From: a virus
Length of the DNA stretch: 41,317 bases
Direction: 5' to 3' (one strand)
Virus record (IMG/VR): IMGVR_UViG_3300004369_000040
Location: 1 to 41,317 of that record
The position numbers and the translations under genes are program-made. Below, piece by piece: positions 12,028 to 20,336 of this stretch. Under the pieces are notes generated by a model. It searched no databases. It was not told the DNA's origin and saw nothing but the letters and a program-made list of their open reading frames with translations. Within the stretch, counting starts at the first letter, position 1. Every line of letters starts with the position of its first letter.

Positions 12028-13791
12028 CTATACTAGTTCTACATCAGTGTCATAACTGGTAAAGCCATTTTCTTTGATAACTTTAAGGACATTGTTGACC
12101 CTGCCTATGAGTTCATCTTTATGGCTTACCAACCATATACTTTTGTTTCTTTCTCTGCTCATGCGCTTTAGTACGCCCATAGCATTTTCTACACCTGCTG
12201 AATCCATTCCGCTGTCTACTAGTTCGTCGATAAACAACAGGTTAATAGGCTGATATAAACTTTCCCAAACATCTCGAAATGCCCAACTAAGACTTAGTAT
12301 AAGTCTGTTGCGTTCACCTCTGCTTAGATTGTCAAAGTCTAAATCTCTTCCTAATTCTTGTATTTCTACTGTTAGATCATTTTGAAATACCACTGTGTGA
12401 GGTAATCCAACTGCTCCTAAGTATCCTTCTAGTCTTGTGTTCAAATACGCAAGATTTTGATCAATGATCCTCTTGCGAATAAAACTATCTTTATTAGTTA
12501 GCAATTTTAACAAAAATTCTTGATGATTCTGCACACGAGTAAGTTCATTAATTGTATCCCAACTTATTTCTTGTACTGCAGTAGTTTCCATGTCTGCTAT
12601 TTGATCGGTGTAAAGGTCACTTTCATCTTGCTTACTTTGTAGTTGTGATTCCAATGTGGATAGGCTTGAACGATGGTTGTGTGCATCAGTGGCGCTATCA
12701 TAGAAAGTTCGCGGTTTGCTTGGCACTGTTTCTTCTTGAGTTCTGAGTTCTGTAATTGCTGCTTGTAGTTCAGCAAGGAAACTATTTGCTTCGTCATATT
12801 CTTTCTCCGCTTTTTCAATCTCTTTTTTATGGCTGTCCAAGTGTTCAATGCTTTGCTTGCAACTGTGACACACTCCATCTTGCCAGCCCACTAGAGCCTT
12901 TTTTGCTTTAGCAACATCACGCTCTGCTCTACCTTCTTGTGCTTGCAGTGCAGCAATGTCTTTTTGTAGTTGTACCTGTGCATTGTTTAGTGTGTTCCAG
13001 TCTGCAAGTTCAGTGTGCGCTCTAAGTTCAGCATCAATGTCAACATGACTAAGATCATTGATTGCTGTTTTAAAGTTAGCAATGTCCTGATCTTTTTTCT
13101 CTTGCCACATACGCTGTCTGCGCTTTAGTGCCTCAACTTGTTCTACAATCTTGCCATTGGCTTCTTCGACTGCTTTGATGCGGAACTCTTCTTCTTGTAT
13201 CTTGTTCTTAGTTACACGCACCATCTCTTTGAGATTCTCTGCCTTTTCAGACAAAATTGTAATACCCAACAACTGTTCAATAATAGCTCGCTGGTCGTTA
13301 GTGCGCATGCTTAAAAATGGCTCACTGTAGGTGTTCAGCGCAAGTACATGTTTAAACATATCATGACTCATACCCAACAGTTCTTCAATAGCCTTTTGTG
13401 TTTCCCTGCTATCGCCTTGTGCGTTATCGTCTGTTTCTTGTTCTGTATTGTTGATGTAAAACTTTAGTACATTTGGTTTGCGGCCGCGCTCGATGCGATA
13501 ACCTAGTCCATCTTTTTCAAATTCAACAGTGACCAGCATGTTTTTGCCATTGGTCTTGTTGATCAAGTTATCCTTGCGAATGTTTGTAAGTGCATTGCCG
13601 TATAGTGCATAACTTAGTGCATTGATAATAGTGGTCTTGCCAGTACCATTTCTACTGCCAGCATCACCTCCACCTGTGTCTAAATTTTCACCCAGCACAA
13701 GTGTAAGGTCATTGCGGTTAAAGTCAATGGCTTGTGTGGTATTACCCACACTCATAAAGTTTTTTACTGTAAGTGTATCAAGTTTGAACAT
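12028..13791 (-). CDS. gp46: Recombination endonuclease subunit gp46 (Rad50-like ATPase)
   Basis: This is the Rad50/SbcC-type SMC ATPase that works with gp47 in resecting DNA ends for recombination-dependent replication. It encodes 587 aa (T4 gp46 560). The Walker A is GSRNGTGKTT (residues 45-54). A coiled-coil arm (about 190-430) is interrupted by the zinc hook CHSC (Cys308, Cys311). The ABC signature is LSRGERNR (489-496), and the Walker B is LLFIDE (about 518-523) followed by a D-loop-like DSGMDSAGV. The N-terminus LTVKNFMSVGN is typical of the family. Its start overlaps the end of the SGNH-like gene by 28 bases, so translation is probably coupled. Confidence 0.96.
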   Translation of the reverse strand: MFKLDTLTVKNFMSVGNTTQAIDFNRNDLTLVLGENLDTGGGDAGSRNGTGKTTIINALSYALYGNALTNIRKDNLINKTNGKNMLVTVEFEKDGLGYRIERGRKPNVLKFYINNTEQETDDNAQGDSRETQKAIEELLGMSHDMFKHVLALNTYSEPFLSMRTNDQRAIIEQLLGITILSEKAENLKEMVRVTKNKIQEEEFRIKAVEEANGKIVEQVEALKRRQRMWQEKKDQDIANFKTAINDLSHVDIDAELRAHTELADWNTLNNAQVQLQKDIAALQAQEGRAERDVAKAKKALVGWQDGVCHSCKQSIEHLDSHKKEIEKAEKEYDEANSFLAELQAAITELRTQEETVPSKPRTFYDSATDAHNHRSSLSTLESQLQSKQDESDLYTDQIADMETTAVQEISWDTINELTRVQNHQEFLLKLLTNKDSFIRKRIIDQNLAYLNTRLEGYLGAVGLPHTVVFQNDLTVEIQELGRDLDFDNLSRGERNRLILSLSWAFRDVWESLYQPINLLFIDELVDSGMDSAGVENAMGVLKRMSRERNKSIWLVSHKDELIGRVNNVLKVIKENGFTSYDTDVELV

Positions 13792-14480
13792 AAAGGATAA
13801 AGTTTCTTTGCTATTTCTTGCTGTGCTTCTTCGAGTAAATGCCCAGTTTTTCCAATTGGATAGATTAGCCTCAACTGTGTAATATAAAAATCTTCTATAT
13901 TATAATAACATCTGGTATCAATTAAATCAATATATTGCTGTATCTCGCAGTATTGTGCGTACAGTTGTTCATCGGTCATTACATCAAAACACACTAAGTT
14001 TTTGATGTTGTTATTGAAGTTTTTCCATTCGGACACATAACTAGAATATCTGTTATGTGTAGCATTTAGCATTACATAAGGCTGATCTTGCATGTATCTT
14101 TGCAATAGTATTATCTGTTGTAACCAATGCTTAAATGCATACAAATCGTTGTACCAATGCATGTAATGCAACTTGCTGTATTTTTTAAAACTATCACGCT
14201 TTCCGTATAAACTGTGTTTAAGTTGTGGGTTGAAGTTTACTTCGAAATTATTATCTGGGTCGTATCTGGTAGTGCGTTCTATATGAGTCCAAGCAATGAT
14301 TTTTAGTGTAGTAGGTTTAGATTTTACTGTTTGATAGACTATTCTTTCGTTTGATCCGCCACTTACTGCATTGTTTACACAGTCTAACTCTAACATGTTT
14401 GCCAGCAAATAGGGCCATGCTTGTGTTTTATCCGTTAAATCGTCACCATAAGTATGACTGCATCCAGTTACCCAAAGCAT
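13764..14480 (-). CDS. SGNH/GDSL-hydrolase-like protein between gp47 and gp46
   Basis: The gene encodes 238 aa. The N-terminus VTGCSHTYGDDL (residues 4-15) resembles block I of SGNH hydrolases (G-x-S-x-T/x-G-D, nucleophile Ser8), followed by AVSGGSNERIV (about 38-48) as in the glycine/Asn block, and a C-terminal GHLLEEAQQEIA where His214 sits like the block V histidine. The usual Asp three residues before that His is Lys here, so catalytic competence is uncertain. Middle residues are rich in Tyr, Trp and His. The ATG shares bases with the gp47 stop (TAATG), and the 3' end overlaps gp46, so it is fully embedded in the recombination operon. Esterase or deacetylase activity is inferred from fold motifs only. 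Confidence 0.6.
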   Translation of the reverse strand: MLWVTGCSHTYGDDLTDKTQAWPYLLANMLELDCVNNAVSGGSNERIVYQTVKSKPTTLKIIAWTHIERTTRYDPDNNFEVNFNPQLKHSLYGKRDSFKKYSKLHYMHWYNDLYAFKHWLQQIILLQRYMQDQPYVMLNATHNRYSSYVSEWKNFNNNIKNLVCFDVMTDEQLYAQYCEIQQYIDLIDTRCYYNIEDFYITQLRLIYPIGKTGHLLEEAQQEIAKKLYPLCSNLIHLQ

Positions 14481-15490
14481 TAAAGATTCCTGTAGATATC
14501 TAACATCAAGTTACGATCATATTGATCGCTTTCGATCTGTTGCAGTTGACTAGTAACAATAGTATCCACACTTTCAAAGTTGATCTCACCTGAGATTTGC
14601 ATGTCCATGTCCTCAACTTTTACAGGAATCAAACTCATTTCACGCAGTTGATACTCATCCATAAAAGTTTCTTTGATAAAGTTTGCTTCTTCGTAACTGA
14701 TGTCTACATCTAAGTTAACACGAGCATAGGTCTTTGGACCAAGATACTTTTCAGGACCTTCAAGTAGTTGGCTGATCTTTAACATGCGATACTTGGGTTG
14801 CTCGGGCCAAGCAATAAACTCTCTTGTGCCGTCCCAGTCCAATAGCATCATACCTCTGTCATCATCCCATGCATCGCTGTAGTTGTGTGCAAATGCATTA
14901 CCTGTATATACAACATTTCCTCGTTCTTGACGCTTGTGAAAATGTCCTGTGAACACAGTACCACAACGACCAAAGTCATTTGCATTAAGCTCACCGTGAT
15001 CAGGCATCTGTACCATAGCGTTCATATAAAAGTGAGGAAGTTCAAAGTGACCGATAACATAGTCAGCAGTAATTTTCTGCATTTGCTTGTGTTCATCACC
15101 TACTAACCATGGAACAAACGCAACACCATCCACTGTGGTAATGTCATTGTAAAGTTGGATATTCTCAAACTTTTTAATAAAAGCAATGCTGTTGTAGTCG
15201 CGTTTGTCACGATAGTATTCATCATGGTTTCCGGGGATAAAGTGTATTGTATCAAACGAATCGTTTAGTAAATCCAATGCGGCAATACTGTAGTTCAGCG
15301 TAGCGACATTAATACTTGCTCGTTGATGATGCCAGTCGCCCATAAAGATGCAGGTATCTGCACCCTGTGCTTTAGCCTCTTTACAAAACCAAGTAACAAA
15401 GTCCAGACAATCTTTGTTGAATGTCTGGCTATTGCTTTTGTTACCAAAGTGAATATCCGTGAATACGGCGGCCCGTTTGAACAAACTCAT
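14480..15490 (-). CDS. gp47: Recombination endonuclease subunit gp47 (Mre11-like nuclease)
   Basis: This is the Mre11/SbcD-type metallophosphoesterase, 336 aa (T4 gp47 339). All phosphoesterase motifs are visible: FTDIHFG (Asp12, His14), MGDWHH (Asp52), IPGNHDEYY (Asn88, His89), GHFELP (His148) and TGHFHKRQ (His183, His185). With gp46 it processes double-strand ends. The ATG at 15490 is the only sensible start because the first strand begins immediately after it. It lies just six bases behind a TATAAT box (15502-15497), which would give a leaderless or nearly leaderless transcript. The stop overlaps the start of the SGNH-like gene. Confidence 0.96.
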   Translation of the reverse strand: MSLFKRAAVFTDIHFGNKSNSQTFNKDCLDFVTWFCKEAKAQGADTCIFMGDWHHQRASINVATLNYSIAALDLLNDSFDTIHFIPGNHDEYYRDKRDYNSIAFIKKFENIQLYNDITTVDGVAFVPWLVGDEHKQMQKITADYVIGHFELPHFYMNAMVQMPDHGELNANDFGRCGTVFTGHFHKRQERGNVVYTGNAFAHNYSDAWDDDRGMMLLDWDGTREFIAWPEQPKYRMLKISQLLEGPEKYLGPKTYARVNLDVDISYEEANFIKETFMDEYQLREMSLIPVKVEDMDMQISGEINFESVDTIVTSQLQQIESDQYDRNLMLDIYRNL

Positions 15491-15496
15491 GTGTGT

Positions 15497-15524
15497 ATTA
15501 TAGCACCTTGTAAGTTATTGTCAA
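15497..15524 (-). promoter_or_regulatory. Sigma-70 promoter for gp47
   Basis: On the minus strand TTGACA (15524-15519), a 16-base spacer and TATAAT (15502-15497) are followed by ACACAC and the gp47 ATG. The -35 overlaps the gp55 stop codon. The expected start is at or next to the A of the ATG, implying a leaderless mRNA. Confidence 0.6.
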
Positions 15525-16363
15525 GAAGAAGTAGTAGAGGTTTCTAGTGGTTTTTCGTAATCTGCTCGTGCTTGAATCTCATTTTCAGTTTGCCGAGTGT
15601 AACTTGGATTTAGACCAGCATGTTCTAAAATATCATCTCTAATTATTTGATTTTTTTTCTCTAGATTCAATACACGGGTAAAACTATTTGTAATAGCCGC
15701 AGTGTAGTAAGCAAATGGATTCTCACTTTTGCTTTCATCAAACTGTAGACCTATCTGTGTAAGTTGTAGCAGTGCTTGGCTACGCATTTCATCATTGTAG
15801 GTATAGCCGCGCCAGTTACTACGAGTTCCGTAGCGTTCACATAACTTCATGTACATACGGGCAAGTTTGTTTGTGGTCTTGCCGTGTATTTTACTAAAGT
15901 TACCATTTTCTAGTCCACCTTCCCAGTGACTTTTGCCAACACAAACTGCAACATCATTGTCATCCAGTCTAAAGTGTTGAAAAGGAGGGAAGTTGCACTG
16001 GATGTGATGGTCAGCAACAGTTTTAGGATTCTTTTTACGACCTGGGTGCAGAGGAATGTGATCATGTGTCATAACACGAAATACCACATCTTTTTTGTCA
16101 ATTTTCTTCCAGTCTACTGCAAAGTCTGCTTGTTTTACTTTTTCACCGCGTTCTTTTGCTGCTTCGTATGCTTGTTTTTGTATTCTGTCTGCCTGATTGC
16201 GTTTTGCTTGTGCAATAGTACGAATGTTGATTTTATCCACATTTGGTAGGATAATGTCATAAACATCGTCGCCATCTGCAACAAAACTACTGTAAGTATT
16301 CTTAGATAAATGAATTTCTTTCAACAAATCGCGATTGTTGAGATAATTTCTCCGTTTAATCAT
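15521..16363 (-). CDS. gp55: Late-promoter sigma factor gp55 with N-terminal extension
   Basis: T4 gp55 is a reduced sigma factor that directs host RNA polymerase to TATAAATA late promoters. The sigma-like part is the C-terminal half: YGTRSNWRGYTYNDEMRSQA (about residues 186-205), then NPFAYYTAAITNSFTRVLNLEKKNQ (about 225-249), which corresponds to region 2. At 280 aa it is longer than T4 gp55 (185 aa). The first 175 residues hold a basic helix (AKRNQADRIQKQAYEAAKERG) and a His/Pro-rich segment (HDHIPLHPGRKKNPKTVADH). A near-consensus sigma-70 promoter (16420-16392) lies upstream. AGGA is 10 bases before the ATG. The TGA stop overlaps the -35 box of the gp47 promoter. Confidence 0.88.
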   Translation of the reverse strand: MIKRRNYLNNRDLLKEIHLSKNTYSSFVADGDDVYDIILPNVDKINIRTIAQAKRNQADRIQKQAYEAAKERGEKVKQADFAVDWKKIDKKDVVFRVMTHDHIPLHPGRKKNPKTVADHHIQCNFPPFQHFRLDDNDVAVCVGKSHWEGGLENGNFSKIHGKTTNKLARMYMKLCERYGTRSNWRGYTYNDEMRSQALLQLTQIGLQFDESKSENPFAYYTAAITNSFTRVLNLEKKNQIIRDDILEHAGLNPSYTRQTENEIQARADYEKPLETSTTSS

Positions 16364-16391
16364 GTGGTGAGATTCCTTTTAATATGCGTAT

Positions 16392-16420
16392 ATTATACAG
16401 CCTATAAATATACTTATCAA
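16392..16420 (-). promoter_or_regulatory. Sigma-70 promoter for gp55
   Basis: On the minus strand TTGATA (16420-16415), exactly 17 bases, then TATAAT (16397-16392): one mismatch to consensus. The expected +1 near 16385 gives a leader of about 21 bases with AGGA before the gp55 ATG at 16363. The spacer contains the plus-strand late box of gp48. Confidence 0.7.
16403..16410 (+). promoter_or_regulatory. Late promoter TATAAATA for gp48
   Basis: This is an exact late box with predicted +1 near 16416, followed by AAGGA (16431-16435) and the gp48 ATG at 16443. It lies wholly within the spacer (16398-16414) of the oppositely directed gp55 promoter. Confidence 0.75.
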
Positions 16421-16442
16421 ATAAAAAAACAAGGATTTTTTA

Positions 16443-17294
16443 ATGGCATTTGATTTAGGTAGTAAATTTAGTAGAAAGATTAGCGGTACTGTTACCGGTG
16501 GACTGGATAAAATCCTTCCTGGTAATGATATTGTTAGTAAAACTGCAAAAAGTGTATTAGGTGCTAGTGGTAACAGATTACTACAAGCAGGCCTTAATTT
16601 TGCAGGAGTTAACATTCTTGGCGAAGATCTTTTTAATAATATTAAAAGTGCAACATTTAGAGATAATGACACAAGAGTGCGGATAGGGCTAAGTCCGGGC
16701 AGTGGCAGTATTTTTTACAAAGATCCTGGTAATCAAATACTTGCTCCGCTGTTAGACACAGATGGCATACTTTTTCCTTATACACCAAATGTAAACATTA
16801 ACTACAGTGCAAGTTACAGTGCAATACAGCCAACTCACACAAATTATGCGCAACACAGCTATGCTCAAAGTGCAGTTGACTATATTGGTATAAATGGCAT
16901 GTTTACTGCAAACACAGCAGACGAAGCACGATATGTACTAGCAGTACTACACTTTATGCGTTCAGCAGTTAAGATGTTTTATGGTACAGATGGTACAAGA
17001 GGCACACCTCCACCAGTTTTAAGATTTAGTGGATATGGGCCATTTCAATTCAATAGTGTACCAGTTGTATTGGGTAGTTTTGCACATGATTTTGAAAACA
17101 GTGTGGATTACATTGAAGTACCTCTTGCAAGTAGTCCAGATGCAAGCACTAAAACAATGGTTCCTACACAGATGATGATTAATATGAACTTGCTTCCTAT
17201 CTATACTAAATCACAGGTAAGACAGTTTAGTTTAGAAGGATTTGCAAAAGGTGATTTCATAGGCAAACCTGGCGGTCCTGGAGGGTTTATTTAA
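16443..17294 (+). CDS. gp48: Baseplate tail-tube cap protein, gp48-like
   Basis: The gene encodes 283 aa. The core ILFPYTPNVNINYSASYSAI (about residues 109-128), then THTNYAQHSYAQSAVDYIGINGMF, and later PPPVLRFSGYGPFQFNSVPVVLGSF, is the conserved layout of gp48 proteins in marine T4-like phages, which cap the baseplate hub and start tube polymerisation. The N-terminal 75 residues are Gly/Ser/Leu-rich and helical. T4 gp48 has 364 aa; the related gp54 is the main alternative. Late box TATAAATA at 16403-16410 and AAGGA at 16431-16435 precede the ATG. The stop shares bases with the gp53 start (TAATG). Confidence 0.7.
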   Translation: MAFDLGSKFSRKISGTVTGGLDKILPGNDIVSKTAKSVLGASGNRLLQAGLNFAGVNILGEDLFNNIKSATFRDNDTRVRIGLSPGSGSIFYKDPGNQILAPLLDTDGILFPYTPNVNINYSASYSAIQPTHTNYAQHSYAQSAVDYIGINGMFTANTADEARYVLAVLHFMRSAVKMFYGTDGTRGTPPPVLRFSGYGPFQFNSVPVVLGSFAHDFENSVDYIEVPLASSPDASTKTMVPTQMMINMNLLPIYTKSQVRQFSLEGFAKGDFIGKPGGPGGFI

Positions 17295-17596
17295 TGGCTG
17301 TACAATATAGACCAGATAGTCCTTATGCAGATACAGAAATGTTTGAAAACTATTTGGATGTGCTAACACCTAGATTTATCAGGCCTTATCAAGATGATGT
17401 TCTGCACACGCTAACTAAAGTTCACGAATATCGTCCAGACTTATTGGCATTTGACTTGTATAGTAACAGTAATCTCTGGTGGGTTTTTCAAGCTCGTAAT
17501 CCAAATGCAATCGAAGATCCAATTTGGGATTTTAGACAAGGACTTAAATTTTACATTCCGAAAAAAGCAAATATTGAAGCATCGCTAGGAATCTAA
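17294..17596 (+). CDS. gp53: Baseplate wedge protein gp53
   Basis: The gene encodes 100 aa. The segment RPDLLAFDLYSNSNLWWVFQ followed by ARNPNAIEDPIWDF and GLKFYIPKKANIE is the LysM-like gp53 domain. T4 gp53 (196 aa) joins six wedges around the hub; this version keeps mainly that domain, with only about 45 residues before it. It begins inside the stop codon of gp48 (TAATG) and is followed after one base by the 908-aa gene, so the three are translated as one coupled unit. Confidence 0.85.
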   Translation: MAVQYRPDSPYADTEMFENYLDVLTPRFIRPYQDDVLHTLTKVHEYRPDLLAFDLYSNSNLWWVFQARNPNAIEDPIWDFRQGLKFYIPKKANIEASLGI

Positions 17597-17597
17597 C

Positions 17598-20324
17598 ATG
17601 CCAGAACCAACTTACAAAAAGTTGAACAATCCAGTACCACAAGACCTTAGTCTTTATGATGATACTCAGGCTGGGCAAAAAACTGATGATCTTAGTGTTT
17701 ACAATTACCAAGATATAGATGGTATTACTAGATTTAATGTAGGCCAAGCACAAAAAGATGGACAACTTGTAGACAGAGGTAATTCATTTATTGATGAATA
17801 TGGTAGACAGGTCATTAACATTGCTCCTGCACCGAAAGATCAAGGCACTAAAAATCAAAATGTTAGTTCGGGCCCGCCCGAAGAGCCTTATAAGGATTAC
17901 GATGATGCAATTCGCCGCAAACTTAGAACTTCGCCTGAGGGCAGTAAATATCTAGGTACAGATCGTGCAGCACTGGATATTGGAATCCCTGGTGCAGGCG
18001 GGCTTGCAACTACAAAAATAAAAAATAGTAAAGATGTAAGCAATAAAACTCCTCCTGTTTTTGCAGCAGATCTCAGTACAATTAACATTGATGCTAGGCG
18101 CAATGAACTTCATAATTTTAGCAGTTATACTTACAACATTGCACTTTATATGATGGATAGCAAGAAGTACATTGACCTAACTAGAAGTCCTCGTAATATT
18201 CAACAAGTTCTTGCGAGTAGTCAACTGCTAATGCGTAGTGGAGGAGTAGGCTTTCAAGGCAGTGAACTATTTGGTGATCAGTTCTATATAGATGACTTGG
18301 AAATTTATACAGTAGGGCTTGCTCCTAGTAAACTTAAACACAATACAAACGCTACAAATATATCATTTAAAGTATACGAACCTCGAGGTGTAACACTTTT
18401 AGATAAACTAAGACAACAAGCAAGTCAATTTTTGCGCACGGGCGAAAGATATACACAAGCGCCATATCTATTAGAAGTAAGTTTTAAAGGATATGATGCT
18501 AATGGAACACCTAGTACAGATATAGTAACTCCAAAATATATTCCTATTAAAATTACAGACTTTGATTTTCAAGTACAAGAAAGCGGCAGCGTTTACAAAA
18601 TTTCAGCAATACCTTTTGCACATTTTTCTTATGGACAAATTACAAGCACTATTCCTGTAAACTTAGAAATTAAAGCAAGTACAATTGGGGAAATTTTTTC
18701 ATCTAAGGGAAAAACTACTACACAAGAACTAACAGGTTATAGATATGATGACGATGATGAAGGCGAGGGTGAACCACAGTACAAAACAGTGTATGGCACA
18801 GCACCTGTTACACTAGGAGAAGCACTTACTAACCATTACAAAAATCAAACCATACCGCCGCAGCAGAGGGCCCAAACGCAATTAGATAGCAATGGCGAAA
18901 CTGTTTCGTATGAAAAATTAAGTGATGTTTCGGATGCATTGCTTTATGATGAATATAAATTCACAATAGGCGACGCCATTGCCAATGCAACAATTAATCA
19001 TGCGGATCTTTTTGAAGCATTGAACAGTCCAATGCCTAAAGACAATAGTTCAAGTAAGCAAGCAGATGCAAGTCAATTTAAAGCATATGCTGCAGGCTTG
19101 GCAAATCAAATTCAACTTGATAAAGAAACTTTTATTTTCAAAATTAATGCTGGTACTGATTTAATAAAACTGATCAATCTACTAATAATGCATAGTAGTT
19201 ACATGGATAGCAATATACTAGATCGTCCGGATAGTTCTGTTACTTCAGGTAAGCCAATTAATTGGTTTAAAGTTAATCCTTTCCTGGAAGAGTTTAGGGG
19301 TTACGATGCTAAAACTGGAAATAGCAAATATACAATAAACTATGCTGTTGTACCTCAAGCCATATATGGGCACGACTTTCCATGGGCACCTAAGAGTCTG
19401 CCGCCGGGCGACGGTGTACACAAAGTTTATAATTATATCTTTACTGGACTAAATGAAGATGTATTAAAATTTGATCTGAGATTTGACACTACATATTTTC
19501 GTACGATGCTGCAAAAGAATGGCACAATTGATGACAAGCCTGCAGATGCAGATTTTCAACATCAAATCAAATATGTTGCAAACAGTGTAGAAGGTGATAC
19601 AACTAATAATTCTCCGAACCTAAAACGCAGCCGAGCAAAAGATTTGTTTAGTAGCATGCTTGCAGATGGCATGGATCTAATTAATTTAGATCTAGACATT
19701 GTAGGAGATCCATGCTATATTACTACAAGTGAATGGTTATGGCAAGATTTGCTATACCAAGGTAGACAGTATGAATCGGCATGGATGCCAGATAATACAA
19801 TAAACTTTGAACTAGGAACTCCGTATATACTTGTAAACTTTCAAACACCAACAGACTATGATCCGATTACTGGACTAGCAGATCCTAACAGAGCAGAAAA
19901 CAGTAGATTTAGTGGAAAATACAAAGTAATGGGAATTGAAAGCACATTTTCTGGTGGTGTATTTCAGCAAAATTTAAGCGGAGTAAGATTAGATTTACAA
20001 GAATTAAGAAAAGGTCAAGTAGGAAAAACAGGAACTAGCATTGGCAGCAAAGAAAGAACCGAAACTGCTATCGAATCTGAAAAACTTACACTACAAAACA
20101 GTAGTGGTTATGGAGAAATTGGCAGAGTTCCTAGAGTAAATGGTGCAGCAACAGTACTAGGCACCGCTGCTAGTGAAGATGCTTATAGTGAAATACCACA
20201 AACATTTCCGCTTACAAACACTGCATTAACTGCAGACATAGCACTAGGCCCAGATCAAACAGTAAATTATATTGAAGATCCGGATGGTGTAAGTGCTACT
20301 GCACAATGGTTATCAAGATTATAG
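17598..20324 (+). CDS. Large baseplate hub-type structural protein (gp27-like by position)
   Basis: The gene encodes 908 aa with the ATG one base after the gp53 stop. Residues 1-150 are low-complexity and polar. From about residue 165 the text becomes beta-rich (YTYNIALYMMDSKKYIDLTR, then SGGVGFQGSELFGDQFYIDD, then LEIYTVGLAPSK and ISFKVYEPRGVTLLDKLR), followed by YLLEVSFKGYD and KYIPIKITDFDFQVQESGSVYKI, which looks like the paired tube-type domains of tail hub proteins such as T4 gp27 or P2 gpD. The C-terminal third contains FELGTPYILVNFQTP and YKVMGIESTFSGGVFQQNL, again hub-like. Its place directly before the gp5 spike fits a gp27 partner. T4 gp27 is only 391 aa, and I cannot show homology by eye. 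Confidence 0.55.
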   Translation: MPEPTYKKLNNPVPQDLSLYDDTQAGQKTDDLSVYNYQDIDGITRFNVGQAQKDGQLVDRGNSFIDEYGRQVINIAPAPKDQGTKNQNVSSGPPEEPYKDYDDAIRRKLRTSPEGSKYLGTDRAALDIGIPGAGGLATTKIKNSKDVSNKTPPVFAADLSTINIDARRNELHNFSSYTYNIALYMMDSKKYIDLTRSPRNIQQVLASSQLLMRSGGVGFQGSELFGDQFYIDDLEIYTVGLAPSKLKHNTNATNISFKVYEPRGVTLLDKLRQQASQFLRTGERYTQAPYLLEVSFKGYDANGTPSTDIVTPKYIPIKITDFDFQVQESGSVYKISAIPFAHFSYGQITSTIPVNLEIKASTIGEIFSSKGKTTTQELTGYRYDDDDEGEGEPQYKTVYGTAPVTLGEALTNHYKNQTIPPQQRAQTQLDSNGETVSYEKLSDVSDALLYDEYKFTIGDAIANATINHADLFEALNSPMPKDNSSSKQADASQFKAYAAGLANQIQLDKETFIFKINAGTDLIKLINLLIMHSSYMDSNILDRPDSSVTSGKPINWFKVNPFLEEFRGYDAKTGNSKYTINYAVVPQAIYGHDFPWAPKSLPPGDGVHKVYNYIFTGLNEDVLKFDLRFDTTYFRTMLQKNGTIDDKPADADFQHQIKYVANSVEGDTTNNSPNLKRSRAKDLFSSMLADGMDLINLDLDIVGDPCYITTSEWLWQDLLYQGRQYESAWMPDNTINFELGTPYILVNFQTPTDYDPITGLADPNRAENSRFSGKYKVMGIESTFSGGVFQQNLSGVRLDLQELRKGQVGKTGTSIGSKERTETAIESEKLTLQNSSGYGEIGRVPRVNGAATVLGTAASEDAYSEIPQTFPLTNTALTADIALGPDQTVNYIEDPDGVSATAQWLSRL

Positions 20325-20336
20325 TAGGAACAATCA

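Noticed and set aside
17867-17882. GC-rich perfect inverted repeat within the hub-type gene
   Set aside because: The 7-bp stem has only a 2-base loop and no T tract, and it encodes a plain SSGPPEE linker. I see no support for a terminator.
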